61,703 nucleotides of DNA, from contig DAIDHC010000005.1 of assembly GCA_027452065.1 (NCBI GenBank), positions 1-61,703 of the forward strand. The letters are read 5' to 3'. The position numbers and the translations under genes are program-made. The notes under the pieces were generated by a model. It made no database searches, was not told the origin of the DNA, and worked only from the letters and a program-made list of their open reading frames with translations. The DNA is from Bryobacterales bacterium (GTDB taxonomy: Bacteria > Acidobacteriota > Terriglobia > Bryobacterales > Bryobacteraceae). Shown here piece after piece: positions 33,172 to 41,697 of this stretch (position 1 is the first letter of the stretch; the number at the start of each line of letters is the position of its first letter).

Positions 33172-35114
33172 CAGTGGTCCTCCATGTCGGCTTCGGCGGG
33201 CGGCGTGGCCGGTTCCGGCTTGCGCGGCGCCGCCGGAGGGGCCGGCGCCGGAACCCGCATCCAGGCCAGTTCCGGCAGCGGCTGCATCTGCCGCGCGCGC
33301 TTGTCGAAGTATGCCTTCAGGACGTCCCGCACAATCGGCGCCGCCACCGTCCCGTGCATGCCGCCCTGAACCAGAGCCACCACCACGATCTCCGGGTTGT
33401 CCCGCGGCGCGAAACCCACAAACCAGCCATTGTCCTTCAGCGAGCCCGCCAGTTTGCTGCCTTTCAGGCTCTTCACCAATTCGTTCGATGCCACCTGGGC
33501 CGAACCCGTCTTCCCGCAGACCGCGATTCCCGGCAGCCGCGCCGAGCCGCCCGTTCCGCCCTCGTTCACCACCCCGTACATGCCCGCAATCACCTGCGCC
33601 ACGTTCTCCGGCTTCAGATCGCCCTTGCGAAACGCCACCGCGTGCATCGGATCGCGCACCAGATGCGGCGTCTTCCACACTCCGCCTTCGACGATTCCTC
33701 CGATGGCCGAGGCCAACTGCAGCGGCGTAACCGCCACAGCGCCCTGGCCGATGGACACCGAGATCGTCTCGCCGGCGTACCATTTGCGGTGATAATTCCT
33801 CATCACCCATCGCGTCGACGGCATGATGCCGTCGGCTTCGTGCGGCAGATCCACGCCCGTCTTGTGCCCCAGCCCCGCCATCTCGGCGTACTGCGCGATG
33901 CGGTCGATACCCAGCTTGTTGCCCACCGTGTAAAAGAAGACGTCGCAGGACTGCACGATGCCCCGGTGCACGTCCACCTCGCCGTGGCCGTGCTTCTGCC
34001 AGCACTTGAACCAGCGCCCGTAAAACGACGCGCCGCCGCTGCAATGCACCCGGAAGCCGTCGTCGATGACGCCCGTCTCGAGTCCCGCCATCGCCATCAG
34101 CGGCTTGAAGGTCGAACCCGGCGCCAGTTGCGCCTGGATGGCGCGGTTCAGCAGCGGCTTGTCGGGGTTCTGAACCAGCGCGCTCCAGTCCTTGGTCTTG
34201 ATGCGCGCCGAAAACATGTTCGGATCGAACTCCGGCTTGCTCACCATCGCCAGCACCTCGCCCGTCCGCGGATCCAGCGCCACCACCGCCCCTTCGCGGT
34301 CCCCGAGGCCGAGCTCGGCCACCACCTGGAGGTCCAGATCGAGCGTCGTTTGCAGATCGTGTCCCGGCACGGCAGGCTTGTCGTCCAGCACCTCGCGCTC
34401 GCGCCCCATGTTGTCCACCACCACGCGCCGCTGCCCGTCCACGCCCATCAGCGTGTCGTTGTACTGCCGTTCCAGGCCGTCCTTGCCGATGATCTCGCCC
34501 TGCTCGTACTTGGCGAAGTCCGGCGAATCGAGCTCCGCCTCGCTCACCTCGCCGACGTACCCGATGGCGTGCGCCCCCAGCCCGTCGCGCGGATAGAGCC
34601 GCCGCTGCGCCTTGATCAGCATCAGCTCCGGAAACGTCCCGGGGTCGCGGTGCGAGTCGACAAATTCCAGCTCCTGCGGCGTCAGCTCTTCCTTGATCAC
34701 CACCGGCTCGTAGCTGGGACGGCGCTTGAACTTCTCCAGCCGCGCCACAAGCTGGTCGTAATCGAGGTCGAGCCCGTCGGCGATTTCCTTCAAATGTGCG
34801 GTTTTGAGGTTCTCGCGGTTCAACAGCAGAGTGTAGGAGGAATGGTTATCGACGATGATGCGGCCGTCGCGGTCGAGAATGCGTCCGCGCGGCGCCGGAA
34901 CCGGGATCGCGCGAATACGGTTCTGCTCGGCCCGCTCCTGATAGACCCCGGGATTTTTCACCTGCAGGTCCCAGAAGCGCGCCACCAGCAGCACAAAAAC
35001 TCCGACGGCCGCATACTGGAAAATCGCGATTTTCGCCGAGGCGAAGTTGGTCTCCGGCCGCAGCGGGCGATGTTCGTGTACGGATTCCGGTTCTCGCTCG
35101 CCGATGGGGGTCAC
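33171..35114 (-). CDS. mrdA: Penicillin-binding protein 2 (elongasome transpeptidase)
   Basis: A 647-residue class B PBP. One transmembrane helix (about residues 32-48) is followed by the pedestal (RGRILDRDG at 77-85) and the transpeptidase domain with the three active-site motifs: S334-TFK in APGSTFKPL, SCD in IVQSCDVFFYT and KTG in VCGKTGSAQ. An insertion with Cys (VHCSGG, FKCWQK) occurs near the active site as in other PBP2 proteins. It cross-links lateral-wall peptidoglycan with RodA. The C-terminal 40 residues are Pro/Ala-rich. Start is GTG, 16 bases after mreD. Confidence 0.95.
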   Translation of the reverse strand: MTPIGEREPESVHEHRPLRPETNFASAKIAIFQYAAVGVFVLLVARFWDLQVKNPGVYQERAEQNRIRAIPVPAPRGRILDRDGRIIVDNHSSYTLLLNRENLKTAHLKEIADGLDLDYDQLVARLEKFKRRPSYEPVVIKEELTPQELEFVDSHRDPGTFPELMLIKAQRRLYPRDGLGAHAIGYVGEVSEAELDSPDFAKYEQGEIIGKDGLERQYNDTLMGVDGQRRVVVDNMGREREVLDDKPAVPGHDLQTTLDLDLQVVAELGLGDREGAVVALDPRTGEVLAMVSKPEFDPNMFSARIKTKDWSALVQNPDKPLLNRAIQAQLAPGSTFKPLMAMAGLETGVIDDGFRVHCSGGASFYGRWFKCWQKHGHGEVDVHRGIVQSCDVFFYTVGNKLGIDRIAQYAEMAGLGHKTGVDLPHEADGIMPSTRWVMRNYHRKWYAGETISVSIGQGAVAVTPLQLASAIGGIVEGGVWKTPHLVRDPMHAVAFRKGDLKPENVAQVIAGMYGVVNEGGTGGSARLPGIAVCGKTGSAQVASNELVKSLKGSKLAGSLKDNGWFVGFAPRDNPEIVVVALVQGGMHGTVAAPIVRDVLKAYFDKRARQMQPLPELAWMRVPAPAPPAAPRKPEPATPPAEADMEDH

Positions 35115-35130
35115 GGGTGGGCGCGCCGCA

Positions 35131-35661
35131 TTAGCCCGCCTCTTTTAGTTTATCCAAGATGCGGAAGAACGGCAGCGCCACCACCGCGTTTAGCAATCCG
35201 AACATCAGTGTCTGCTGCGGATCGAACGCAATGAGCTGCCCGAGAAGCGCTCGCGCCAGCACCCAGTAGAAGAACTGGTGGAAGAAGTAAAAGAAGAACG
35301 CCAGCACCACCGTCACCACAGGATTCTCCACCTCGAACCTCTGGCTCACGCTGGCCGCGAAATAGCCGACCAGCGTCTTCACGATGCCGTACATGCCCAG
35401 CGGCAGGTTGGAAAGCGAATCCTGTAGCAGCCCGATCGCGCTTCCGTAAAACACTGCCGAAAGCGGACTCCGCCGCCGCAGGGCAAAATGCAGCGTGACC
35501 AGCAGCGGCAGTTCCAGGTAGGACAGAAACGGGAAAAAGCGCGGCACGTAAACCTGGAACAGGATCGTCGCCAGCGGCGCTACCACCAGCGTCACCGGCT
35601 GGAGCCGGCCGCTGTGCCGCTTGCGGGGCTCGGTGAGCAGCCGCTCGCTGAAGTCGCTCAT
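35131..35661 (-). CDS. mreD: MreD, rod-shape membrane protein
   Basis: A 176-residue hydrophobic protein with five to six predicted helices (VTLVVAPLATILFQVYVPRF, LELPLLVTLHFAL, VTVVLAFFFYFFHQFFYW). MreD is poorly conserved; identification rests on topology, size and position between mreC and mrdA. It has a 4-bp overlap with mreC upstream and a short gap to mrdA. The GLLQDSLS stretch after the third helix is a common MreD element. Works in the inner membrane with MreC and RodA/PBP2. Confidence 0.92.
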   Translation of the reverse strand: MSDFSERLLTEPRKRHSGRLQPVTLVVAPLATILFQVYVPRFFPFLSYLELPLLVTLHFALRRRSPLSAVFYGSAIGLLQDSLSNLPLGMYGIVKTLVGYFAASVSQRFEVENPVVTVVLAFFFYFFHQFFYWVLARALLGQLIAFDPQQTLMFGLLNAVVALPFFRILDKLKEAG

Positions 35662-37166
35662 TGGGGCTTGGGCTCCGGCGGCGCGCCGGGCTTCGTCGGG
35701 GCGGGCTTATCAGATTTCGGCTTCTCGAGAGTATTAAAAACATCGGGCGCCGCCGGGTCGGCGTCGGTGGGGTCGGTCACCAGCAGCGGCGCGGTCAGCT
35801 TACGAGGCGGAGCGGCAGGTTTCGCCGCTCCCGCGGACGCGCTCTTGGGCTTCGCGCTTCCCGCGGGCGCCGTGCCAACTCCGGATTGCAGCCCCGGCGT
35901 GGCCGCTGGGCGCCCCGCCTCGAGACCCGGCTTGGCGTTCTTGGCTCCCGGATTCGTTCCGCCGCCCACGGTTCCCAGGCCTGCCGGCTTGGGAGGCGTG
36001 CCCGCCGCCGGCGCGCCGGGCGTCGCCGGCCTGGCTGCCGCGCTCCCCGTTCCCACCCCGGACGCGCCCGCCCCGGACGCCGCCACCGCGGTGCTCCCCT
36101 CGGCGGCCGGCGGCTTCGGAGCCGGCGTAACGGCGGGCGAGCCCGGCGGCCGGGCATTGAAGTTCGGAATCGAGGGCGAGACGCCGTACTGGTGATTCTC
36201 CACCGCGCCGATCTTCCGGTAGGTCTGCTCCAACTGGTCGGCCGCCGTGGTCAACGCCCGCGGCTGATCCGCCGCCCCAGCCGCCTGTTCGATCTCGGGA
36301 GGCGCCATCAGGTGAACTCCCGGCGCCGCCGGCGGATTCTCCGGAATCTTCTGGTGCACGCCCTCCAGCACCACCAGCACCTCCTCCGGCACCCCCTGCA
36401 GCCCCGATAGACTCAAATAAACCTCTTTGCCGCCCCGCCCGGACCGCGCCACCGTCACCTGCCCCACCGGAAACCCACGCGGAAACACCCGGTCGAAGCC
36501 CGACGTGTAAAACCACTCGCCCACATCCACCTTCTGTTCGTTCTGGATGTAGTCCACCATGCAGGTTCCGTGGCCCTGCCCCTTCAGCGTTCCCGAAACG
36601 TGATTTTTTTGCGAGATCACGCCGGCCGCAAATGTCGGGTCGGTCACCAGCAGCACCAGCGACGATGTCGGATACGCCCCCACTACTTTCCCCACGATCC
36701 CGTCCGGAGTCACCACCGCCATGCCGCTCTCAATGCCCTCGCGCGAGCCGCGGTCGATGAACACCGTGGCCGAATTGGCGCCCGTGCCATTGGCGATCAC
36801 CCGCGCCGCCAGCGTCCGCGACGGCGTCTCGGCTTGAAAAGCCGTCAGCGCGCGCGCCCGGTCCGCGTCGGAAAGCTGGGTCCGCAGAAAATGATTCTGC
36901 ATCTTCAGCCGGCCCACCTCGTCCTTGAGCTGCTCGTTCTGCTCGCGCACGCCGAGGAGCACGAAATAATTTCCGAATACCCCGAAGGTGTGGCTGCGCA
37001 TCGCCTCCATCAATTGTGCCAGCGGCGTCACCGCCGATACCGACCAGACGCGGATCAGCCTTACGTCCTGGCTGGTGCGCACCTGGTAGCCCAGCAGCAC
37101 AAGCTGCGCGATGATCACAACCAGCAGTACCGTCAGGTTGCGGTAACGGCTGAGAAATGAATCCAT
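35658..37166 (-). CDS. mreC: MreC with a long Pro/Ala/Lys-rich C-terminal tail
   Basis: A 502-residue protein. The conserved part is ordinary MreC: one helix (about 11-28), a coiled coil (70-110, LLGVREQNEQLKDEVGRL in part) and the beta-barrel pair (RVIANGTGANSATVFIDRGSREGI in part, GVPEEVLVVLEG). It ends at about residue 275. The remaining ~225 residues are periplasmic, nearly without hydrophobic clusters and rich in Pro, Ala, Gly and Lys. MreC regulates PBP2/RodA from the periplasm; E. coli MreC is 367 residues. The tail might span or bind peptidoglycan. Overlaps mreD. Confidence 0.93.
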   Translation of the reverse strand: MDSFLSRYRNLTVLLVVIIAQLVLLGYQVRTSQDVRLIRVWSVSAVTPLAQLMEAMRSHTFGVFGNYFVLLGVREQNEQLKDEVGRLKMQNHFLRTQLSDADRARALTAFQAETPSRTLAARVIANGTGANSATVFIDRGSREGIESGMAVVTPDGIVGKVVGAYPTSSLVLLVTDPTFAAGVISQKNHVSGTLKGQGHGTCMVDYIQNEQKVDVGEWFYTSGFDRVFPRGFPVGQVTVARSGRGGKEVYLSLSGLQGVPEEVLVVLEGVHQKIPENPPAAPGVHLMAPPEIEQAAGAADQPRALTTAADQLEQTYRKIGAVENHQYGVSPSIPNFNARPPGSPAVTPAPKPPAAEGSTAVAASGAGASGVGTGSAAARPATPGAPAAGTPPKPAGLGTVGGGTNPGAKNAKPGLEAGRPAATPGLQSGVGTAPAGSAKPKSASAGAAKPAAPPRKLTAPLLVTDPTDADPAAPDVFNTLEKPKSDKPAPTKPGAPPEPKPQ

Positions 37167-37244
37167 AACCTCGGGCGGCGTCCCTGCTTTTAGTCTATTC
37201 GATCCGCCCGCGCGCCTCGCCTGTCTCGCCCGGCGGAGTCCCGG

Positions 37245-38270
37245 CTATTCGATGGCGATTCGCCGCAATAGCTTGAAATCGGTGAGCATTTTTCCGGTGC
37301 CCAGCACCACGCTCGCCAGCGGGTCCTCGGCGATCGAGACCGGCAGCCCGGTCTCCTCCCGAATCCGGCGGTCCAGGTTCTTCAGCATCGCCCCGCCTCC
37401 GGTCAGCACGATGCCGCGATCGCTGATGTCGGCGCTCAACTCCGGAGGCGTCCGCTCCAGAGCCACGCGGATGGCGTTCATGATCGTCGCCACACACTCC
37501 GACAGCGCCTCGCGGATCTCGCTGTCCTCGATGGTGATCGTCTTGGGCACGCCCTCGATCAGGTTCCGCCCCTTGATCTCCATCGTCATCGGCGCATCCA
37601 GCGGGTACGCCGAGCCGATCTGGATCTTGATCGCCTCCGCCGTCCGCTCGCCCACCAGCAAGTTGTACTTCCGCTTCAGGTACTGCATGATGGCGTCGTC
37701 CATCTCGTTGCCCGCCACACGCACCGATCGCGAGTACACGATGCCGGACAGCGAGATCACGGCCACGTCGGTCGTGCCCCCGCCGATGTCCACCACCATG
37801 TTGCCCGAAGGCTCCGTGATCGGCAGCCCGGCGCCGATCGCCGCCACCATGGCCTGCTCCACCAGGTGCACTTCGCTCGCCTTGGCCCGATAGGCCGAAT
37901 CGATCACCGCGCGCTTTTCCACCTGCGTGATCTCGCTCGGCACCCCGATCACGATCCGCGGATGCACCAGCATTTTGCGCCCGTGCGCCTTCAGGATGAA
38001 GTAGTTCAACATCCGTTCGGTGACCTTGAAATCGGCAATCACGCCGTCCTTCATCGGGCGTATCGCCACGATGTTGCCCGGCGTGCGGCCAAGCATGTCC
38101 TTGGCCTCCTTGCCCACCGCCTCGACTTCGCCGTTGTTCTTGTTGATCGCAACGATGGACGGCTCGTTGACGACAATCCCCTTCCCCCGAGCGAACACCA
38201 GCGTGTTCGCCGTACCGAGGTCGATCGCCAGATCGGAGGAAAATAAGCTGAAAATAGACCGGAAATTCAT
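37245..38270 (-). CDS. mreB: MreB, actin-like rod-shape protein
   Basis: A 341-residue actin-fold ATPase of normal length. The phosphate-1 loop reads [15 protein letters not shown], phosphate-2 is [16 protein letters not shown], and the adenosine motif is [15 protein letters not shown]. The amphipathic N-terminal stretch [12 protein letters not shown] can bind membrane. MreB filaments orient the elongasome. It is the first gene of the cluster, 78 bases before mreC. The upstream gap of 135 bases must carry the main promoter; TTGACG is present there but without a well-spaced -10. Confidence 0.97.
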   Translation of the reverse strand: MNFRSIFSLFSSDLAIDLGTANTLVFARGKGIVVNEPSIVAINKNNGEVEAVGKEAKDMLGRTPGNIVAIRPMKDGVIADFKVTERMLNYFILKAHGRKMLVHPRIVIGVPSEITQVEKRAVIDSAYRAKASEVHLVEQAMVAAIGAGLPITEPSGNMVVDIGGGTTDVAVISLSGIVYSRSVRVAGNEMDDAIMQYLKRKYNLLVGERTAEAIKIQIGSAYPLDAPMTMEIKGRNLIEGVPKTITIEDSEIREALSECVATIMNAIRVALERTPPELSADISDRGIVLTGGGAMLKNLDRRIREETGLPVSIAEDPLASVVLGTGKMLTDFKLLRRIAIE

Positions 38271-38405
38271 GGACTTTTTAGGCAGCTCGGCCGCCCGAAT
38301 TCCGAATCTCCATGGTCAATTCGCGAGAAAAAGGAAGGGGCTCGACGCAGTCTTGTCCAAGGGTAGCACACGCCGCCCGTCAAATTCGTTCGCCCGCCGG
38401 GCTCT

Positions 38406-39086
38406 CTAGTGCCAGGGCGAATCCGGCCACGCGCAGTTGCCCGCCGCACTTCCGCAGCCGGCGCACCCCGCCGCGCCGTCTCCGCAATACGGCCCCGCGA
38501 CGCCCGGCTCTGCCGTGTATCCCGCGAAAAGCGGTCTCCCCGAAGCGCCGTCCCGCCGCGCCGCCGCACGCGCCACCGGTACCTCCAGCGGCTTGCTCCG
38601 GAATCCGTGATGCGCATTCGGGTCGTAGACGTACTCCCCTTCTTCGTATTCGACCTTCATCACGCCCAGATCGGCCAAAGACTCCGTCCAGCCGTTCTTC
38701 TCCTCTCGGGCCAGCAGGTCCGGCGTCGGCACAAAGTGCAGCGTGAGCAGCGTCGTCTCACCCGGCTGCAACTCCCCGGTCGAATAGGGAAGCCCCTCGA
38801 TGAGCACCCCTTTGCGCATGTCGTATCGCTGCCCCGCCTCCGGCACGGGATAGAGCATGATCCCCAGCTTCACCACCCTCACCACGTGATCGGAAACGTT
38901 TTTGATCCGGACTTCATCGAAGATGCACTTCTGCGTCGAAGTCGCACTCGTGACCTCGACCGGGCTCCCCGGCTGGTCATTCGCAAACTCGAGCCGCGTG
39001 CTCGTCTGCCCCCGCGCAAACGTCCCACCCGACAACCCGGCCAGCACGACCGCCGCCCAAAACCCTCCGCTACGGACCAGTGACAT
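38406..39086 (-). CDS. Secreted hypothetical protein with Ig-like core and Cys-rich tail
   Basis: A 226-residue exported protein with a signal peptide ending near ARGQ (residue 26). Residues 30-165 form a probable beta-sandwich (EVTSATSTQKCIFDEVRIKNVSDHVVRVVKLG, read in parts), with one Cys in this domain. The tail (about 195-226) is Gly/Ala-rich with four Cys in 27 residues (PYCGDG, GCAGCG, GNCAW). That spacing could bind a metal or form disulfides. I do not recognise a family. It faces the beta-propeller gene across a divergent 173-bp gap. Confidence 0.7.
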   Translation of the reverse strand: MSLVRSGGFWAAVVLAGLSGGTFARGQTSTRLEFANDQPGSPVEVTSATSTQKCIFDEVRIKNVSDHVVRVVKLGIMLYPVPEAGQRYDMRKGVLIEGLPYSTGELQPGETTLLTLHFVPTPDLLAREEKNGWTESLADLGVMKVEYEEGEYVYDPNAHHGFRSKPLEVPVARAAARRDGASGRPLFAGYTAEPGVAGPYCGDGAAGCAGCGSAAGNCAWPDSPWH

Positions 39087-39259
39087 CGCCGCCTCACTTT
39101 CCGATTCCGGAAACCGGATCCTTTCAGCAGCCTATTCCCGCCTTTTTCCCATGTCAAGCCCCTTTGCGGCAGGGTTTCCCTCCCGCCGGGCGGACCGCCG
39201 CCGGACCGAAGGCAGCGCCCGGACGCGGTTGGTCGACATGTTCCGCGCTCCGCCCGCCC

Positions 39260-40390
39260 ATGCCCGGATACAATCTTGTGTTGGACTTCCTTACCCGCCG
39301 CACGCTGCTCGCCCTCCCTGCCTCATTCCTCGCCGCCTGCCGCCCGCGCCGCACTTTCTCCGGCTTCGCCTTCGTCGCCAATCACGACGGCCGCGCCGTC
39401 GCCGCGGTCGACCTCGGTGTTTTCGCCGTCGCCAAGCAGATCCCGCTCGACGGCGAACCCTCCGCCATCCTTCCGGCCGATGCCGGCGCCCGCGTCTTCG
39501 TCCTCTCTCCCGGCAACGCCCGCATCCATGAGATCGTCACCGAAAAGCTCGCCGTCGCCCGCGCCGCCTCCTTCGCCGATCAGGCCGTCACCATGCGCCT
39601 GTCCCGCGACGGCCAGAGCCTCTACGTGCTCTGCCTCAGTCCCCGCCGCCTGATCTCCGTCTCCACCGCCTCGCTCCGGCTTCAATGGCAGCTCCCTCTG
39701 CCCGCCGACCCCTTCGACGCCGACGTGTCGCCCGACGGCCGCTGGCTCGCCGTCAGCTACGGCTCCCACGGTTTTCTGGAACGCATCGACCTTGCCGCCC
39801 GTGCCTCCGCCGGCGCCATCTCGCTCGGGTCCCCCGCCGGCATCCTCCGCTTTCAGTCCGATTCCAGCCAGCTCATCGCCGCCAACACCGGCGAGCGCAT
39901 GCTGAACATCTACCAGTCCGCCACCGGGCGCCTCGTCGTCAAGCTCCCCCTCGCGGTCCGGCCCGATCATTTCTGCTTCAATGCCGACGGCGGCCAGCTT
40001 TTCGTCACCGGCGAGGGCGGCGACGCCGTCATCATCGTCTATCCGTACTTCACGCCCCAGGTCGGCGAAACCGTGCTCGCCGGTCGCGCCCCGGGAGCCA
40101 TGGCCGTCACACCGGAGCTCCTCTTCATCGCCAACTCCCGCTCGAGCGACGTCAGCATCCTCCACATCGAGAGCCGCAAGGTCGTCGCCGTCGCCCCGGC
40201 CGGCACCGACCCCTCTTTCATCGCCGTCACCCCCGACTACCAGTACGCCCTCGTCCTCAATCAGGGCTCCGGCGACATGGGCGTCATATGGATCCCCAGC
40301 ATCACCCGCACCCGCGCCCGCTCGGCCGCCCTCTTCACTCTCATCCCGGTCGGATCCAAACCGGTCAGCGCCGCCATCGTCGCCGTCTGA
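39260..40390 (+). CDS. YncE-like beta-propeller lipoprotein
   Basis: About 376 residues. The N-terminus carries a lipoprotein signal: TRRTLLALPASF then LAAC, with the lipobox Cys in front of RPRRTFSG. It is followed by repeated propeller blades with F-V-A-N-H-D and SPDGRWLAVSYG motifs, of the YncE/40-residue YVTN type. Such proteins bind ligands or partners at the cell surface or in the periplasm. The start is uncertain: ATG 39260 is used here, but in-frame GTG 39278 or TTG 39281 would place the lipobox nearer the start. A TACAAT hexamer ends just before these, so a leaderless transcript is possible. Confidence 0.78.
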   Translation: MPGYNLVLDFLTRRTLLALPASFLAACRPRRTFSGFAFVANHDGRAVAAVDLGVFAVAKQIPLDGEPSAILPADAGARVFVLSPGNARIHEIVTEKLAVARAASFADQAVTMRLSRDGQSLYVLCLSPRRLISVSTASLRLQWQLPLPADPFDADVSPDGRWLAVSYGSHGFLERIDLAARASAGAISLGSPAGILRFQSDSSQLIAANTGERMLNIYQSATGRLVVKLPLAVRPDHFCFNADGGQLFVTGEGGDAVIIVYPYFTPQVGETVLAGRAPGAMAVTPELLFIANSRSSDVSILHIESRKVVAVAPAGTDPSFIAVTPDYQYALVLNQGSGDMGVIWIPSITRTRARSAALFTLIPVGSKPVSAAIVAV

Positions 40391-40397
40391 ACCCGTC

Positions 40398-41663
40398 CTA
40401 TCCCGCCGCTTTTCCCCGGCACCGCGCCACCAGCAGCGTGATGTCGTCCCGCTGCTCGTCCGGACTGTGCCTTCTCACCTCGGCCAGAATCTCGTCCAGC
40501 ATCGCCTTGGCCGGCAGTGCAGCGTAACGCCGCAGGGCCCCGCACAGGCGCTCCTCGCCGAACTCCTCGCCGGCCGCGTCGAACGATTCGGTCACTCCGT
40601 CCGTATAGAGCGCCAGCACGTCGCCCGCCTCCAGGCTCAGATCCCCGATCGCACACTCCCACTCCGGAAAGAGCCCGAGCACCGTCGCCGTCGAATCCAG
40701 CCGCTCCATCCGCCCGCCGCGGCGCAGCAGCAGCCCGCACAAGTGCCCGCAGTTGGCATAGCGCAGCCGCATCGCCTGATCGTCGTATTCGGCAAAGAAC
40801 AGCGTCGCGTACGCGCCCTCGATCGTGTTCTCGTGAAACTGCCGGTTCACCGACTCGAGAAACCGGCGCGGCTCATCGAGCGCGATGGCGCACTGGCTGC
40901 GCAGGTTCGCCTGCAGATTGGCCATTAAAAGCGCCGCGGCAATCCCTTTGCCCGCCACGTCTCCCACCACCAGCCCCAGCCGCCCCTGGCCCAGACTCAG
41001 AAAATCGTAGTAATCCCCGCCCACCTGCCGCGCCTGGATGCAGATGCCCGCGTACTCGAGCGTCGAGGCCGGCGGCAGGCCCTGCGGAAACAGCCTCGCC
41101 TGAACCTCCCGCGCAATTTCCATCTCGCGCGCCGCCTGCCGCTCGGCCTCCAGTTTCCGCGCCGCCGCCCGGCGCTCCGCCTCCACCGCCCGGCTCACTT
41201 CGTCAAAGCTCACCAGCGTGAAACTGTTCCCATCCACATCCTCGAATCGCGTGAACACGCTGCCCCACGGCTCCTCCTGCCCGGCCGCCGGCTCGGTCTT
41301 GTCGAACTTCACCCGCCTCAGCCGCGGCGAGTGACGGAAATTCACGCCCCTCCTGCTCCATTGGGTGTACTTCGACAACACATCGTCGGTAACGAAGACA
41401 ACTCCGGTCGACCGCCCGATCATCCGCTCCTCGGCCGTGCCGGGCTTCGGCTCCACCAACGCCAGCACCGTGTTCCCGTCGGCCGGCCCGACCGCCACCC
41501 AACGCCGCCCCGACTGCAGCCGTGCGTCGAAGGCGATTTGAAATCCCAGCTTCTCGATGTAAAACCGCGCGCTGCGCTCCTGATCCCGCACGAACACCGT
41601 CACCGCGTGCACGCTGAGAAAAGGTTCCCTGCCCGGTCGTCGTTGCTCCCCCGCGGTCTCCAT
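40398..41663 (-). CDS. VOC-domain fused to SpoIIE/RsbU-type PP2C phosphatase
   Basis: A 421-residue cytoplasmic fusion. Residues 15-150 are a glyoxalase/VOC fold (LSVHAVTVFVRDQERSARFYIEKLGF, then FEDVDGNSFTLVSFDE). Residues 152-195 form a coiled coil (many EAERRAAARKLEAERQ-like heptads). Residues 195-420 are a PP2C-type phosphatase of the RsbU/SpoIIE class: REVQARLFP, GGDYYDFL, GLVVGDVAGKG, LYTDGVTES and DDITLLVARC, with all metal Asp residues in place. Such phosphatases reset anti-anti-sigma factors. A VOC domain as sensor suggests control by a small molecule or metal; that role is inference. Confidence 0.9.
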   Translation of the reverse strand: METAGEQRRPGREPFLSVHAVTVFVRDQERSARFYIEKLGFQIAFDARLQSGRRWVAVGPADGNTVLALVEPKPGTAEERMIGRSTGVVFVTDDVLSKYTQWSRRGVNFRHSPRLRRVKFDKTEPAAGQEEPWGSVFTRFEDVDGNSFTLVSFDEVSRAVEAERRAAARKLEAERQAAREMEIAREVQARLFPQGLPPASTLEYAGICIQARQVGGDYYDFLSLGQGRLGLVVGDVAGKGIAAALLMANLQANLRSQCAIALDEPRRFLESVNRQFHENTIEGAYATLFFAEYDDQAMRLRYANCGHLCGLLLRRGGRMERLDSTATVLGLFPEWECAIGDLSLEAGDVLALYTDGVTESFDAAGEEFGEERLCGALRRYAALPAKAMLDEILAEVRRHSPDEQRDDITLLVARCRGKAAG

Positions 41664-41697
41664 CGCCGATGACAGTTGCCCGCCGGGCCCGGCGGCC

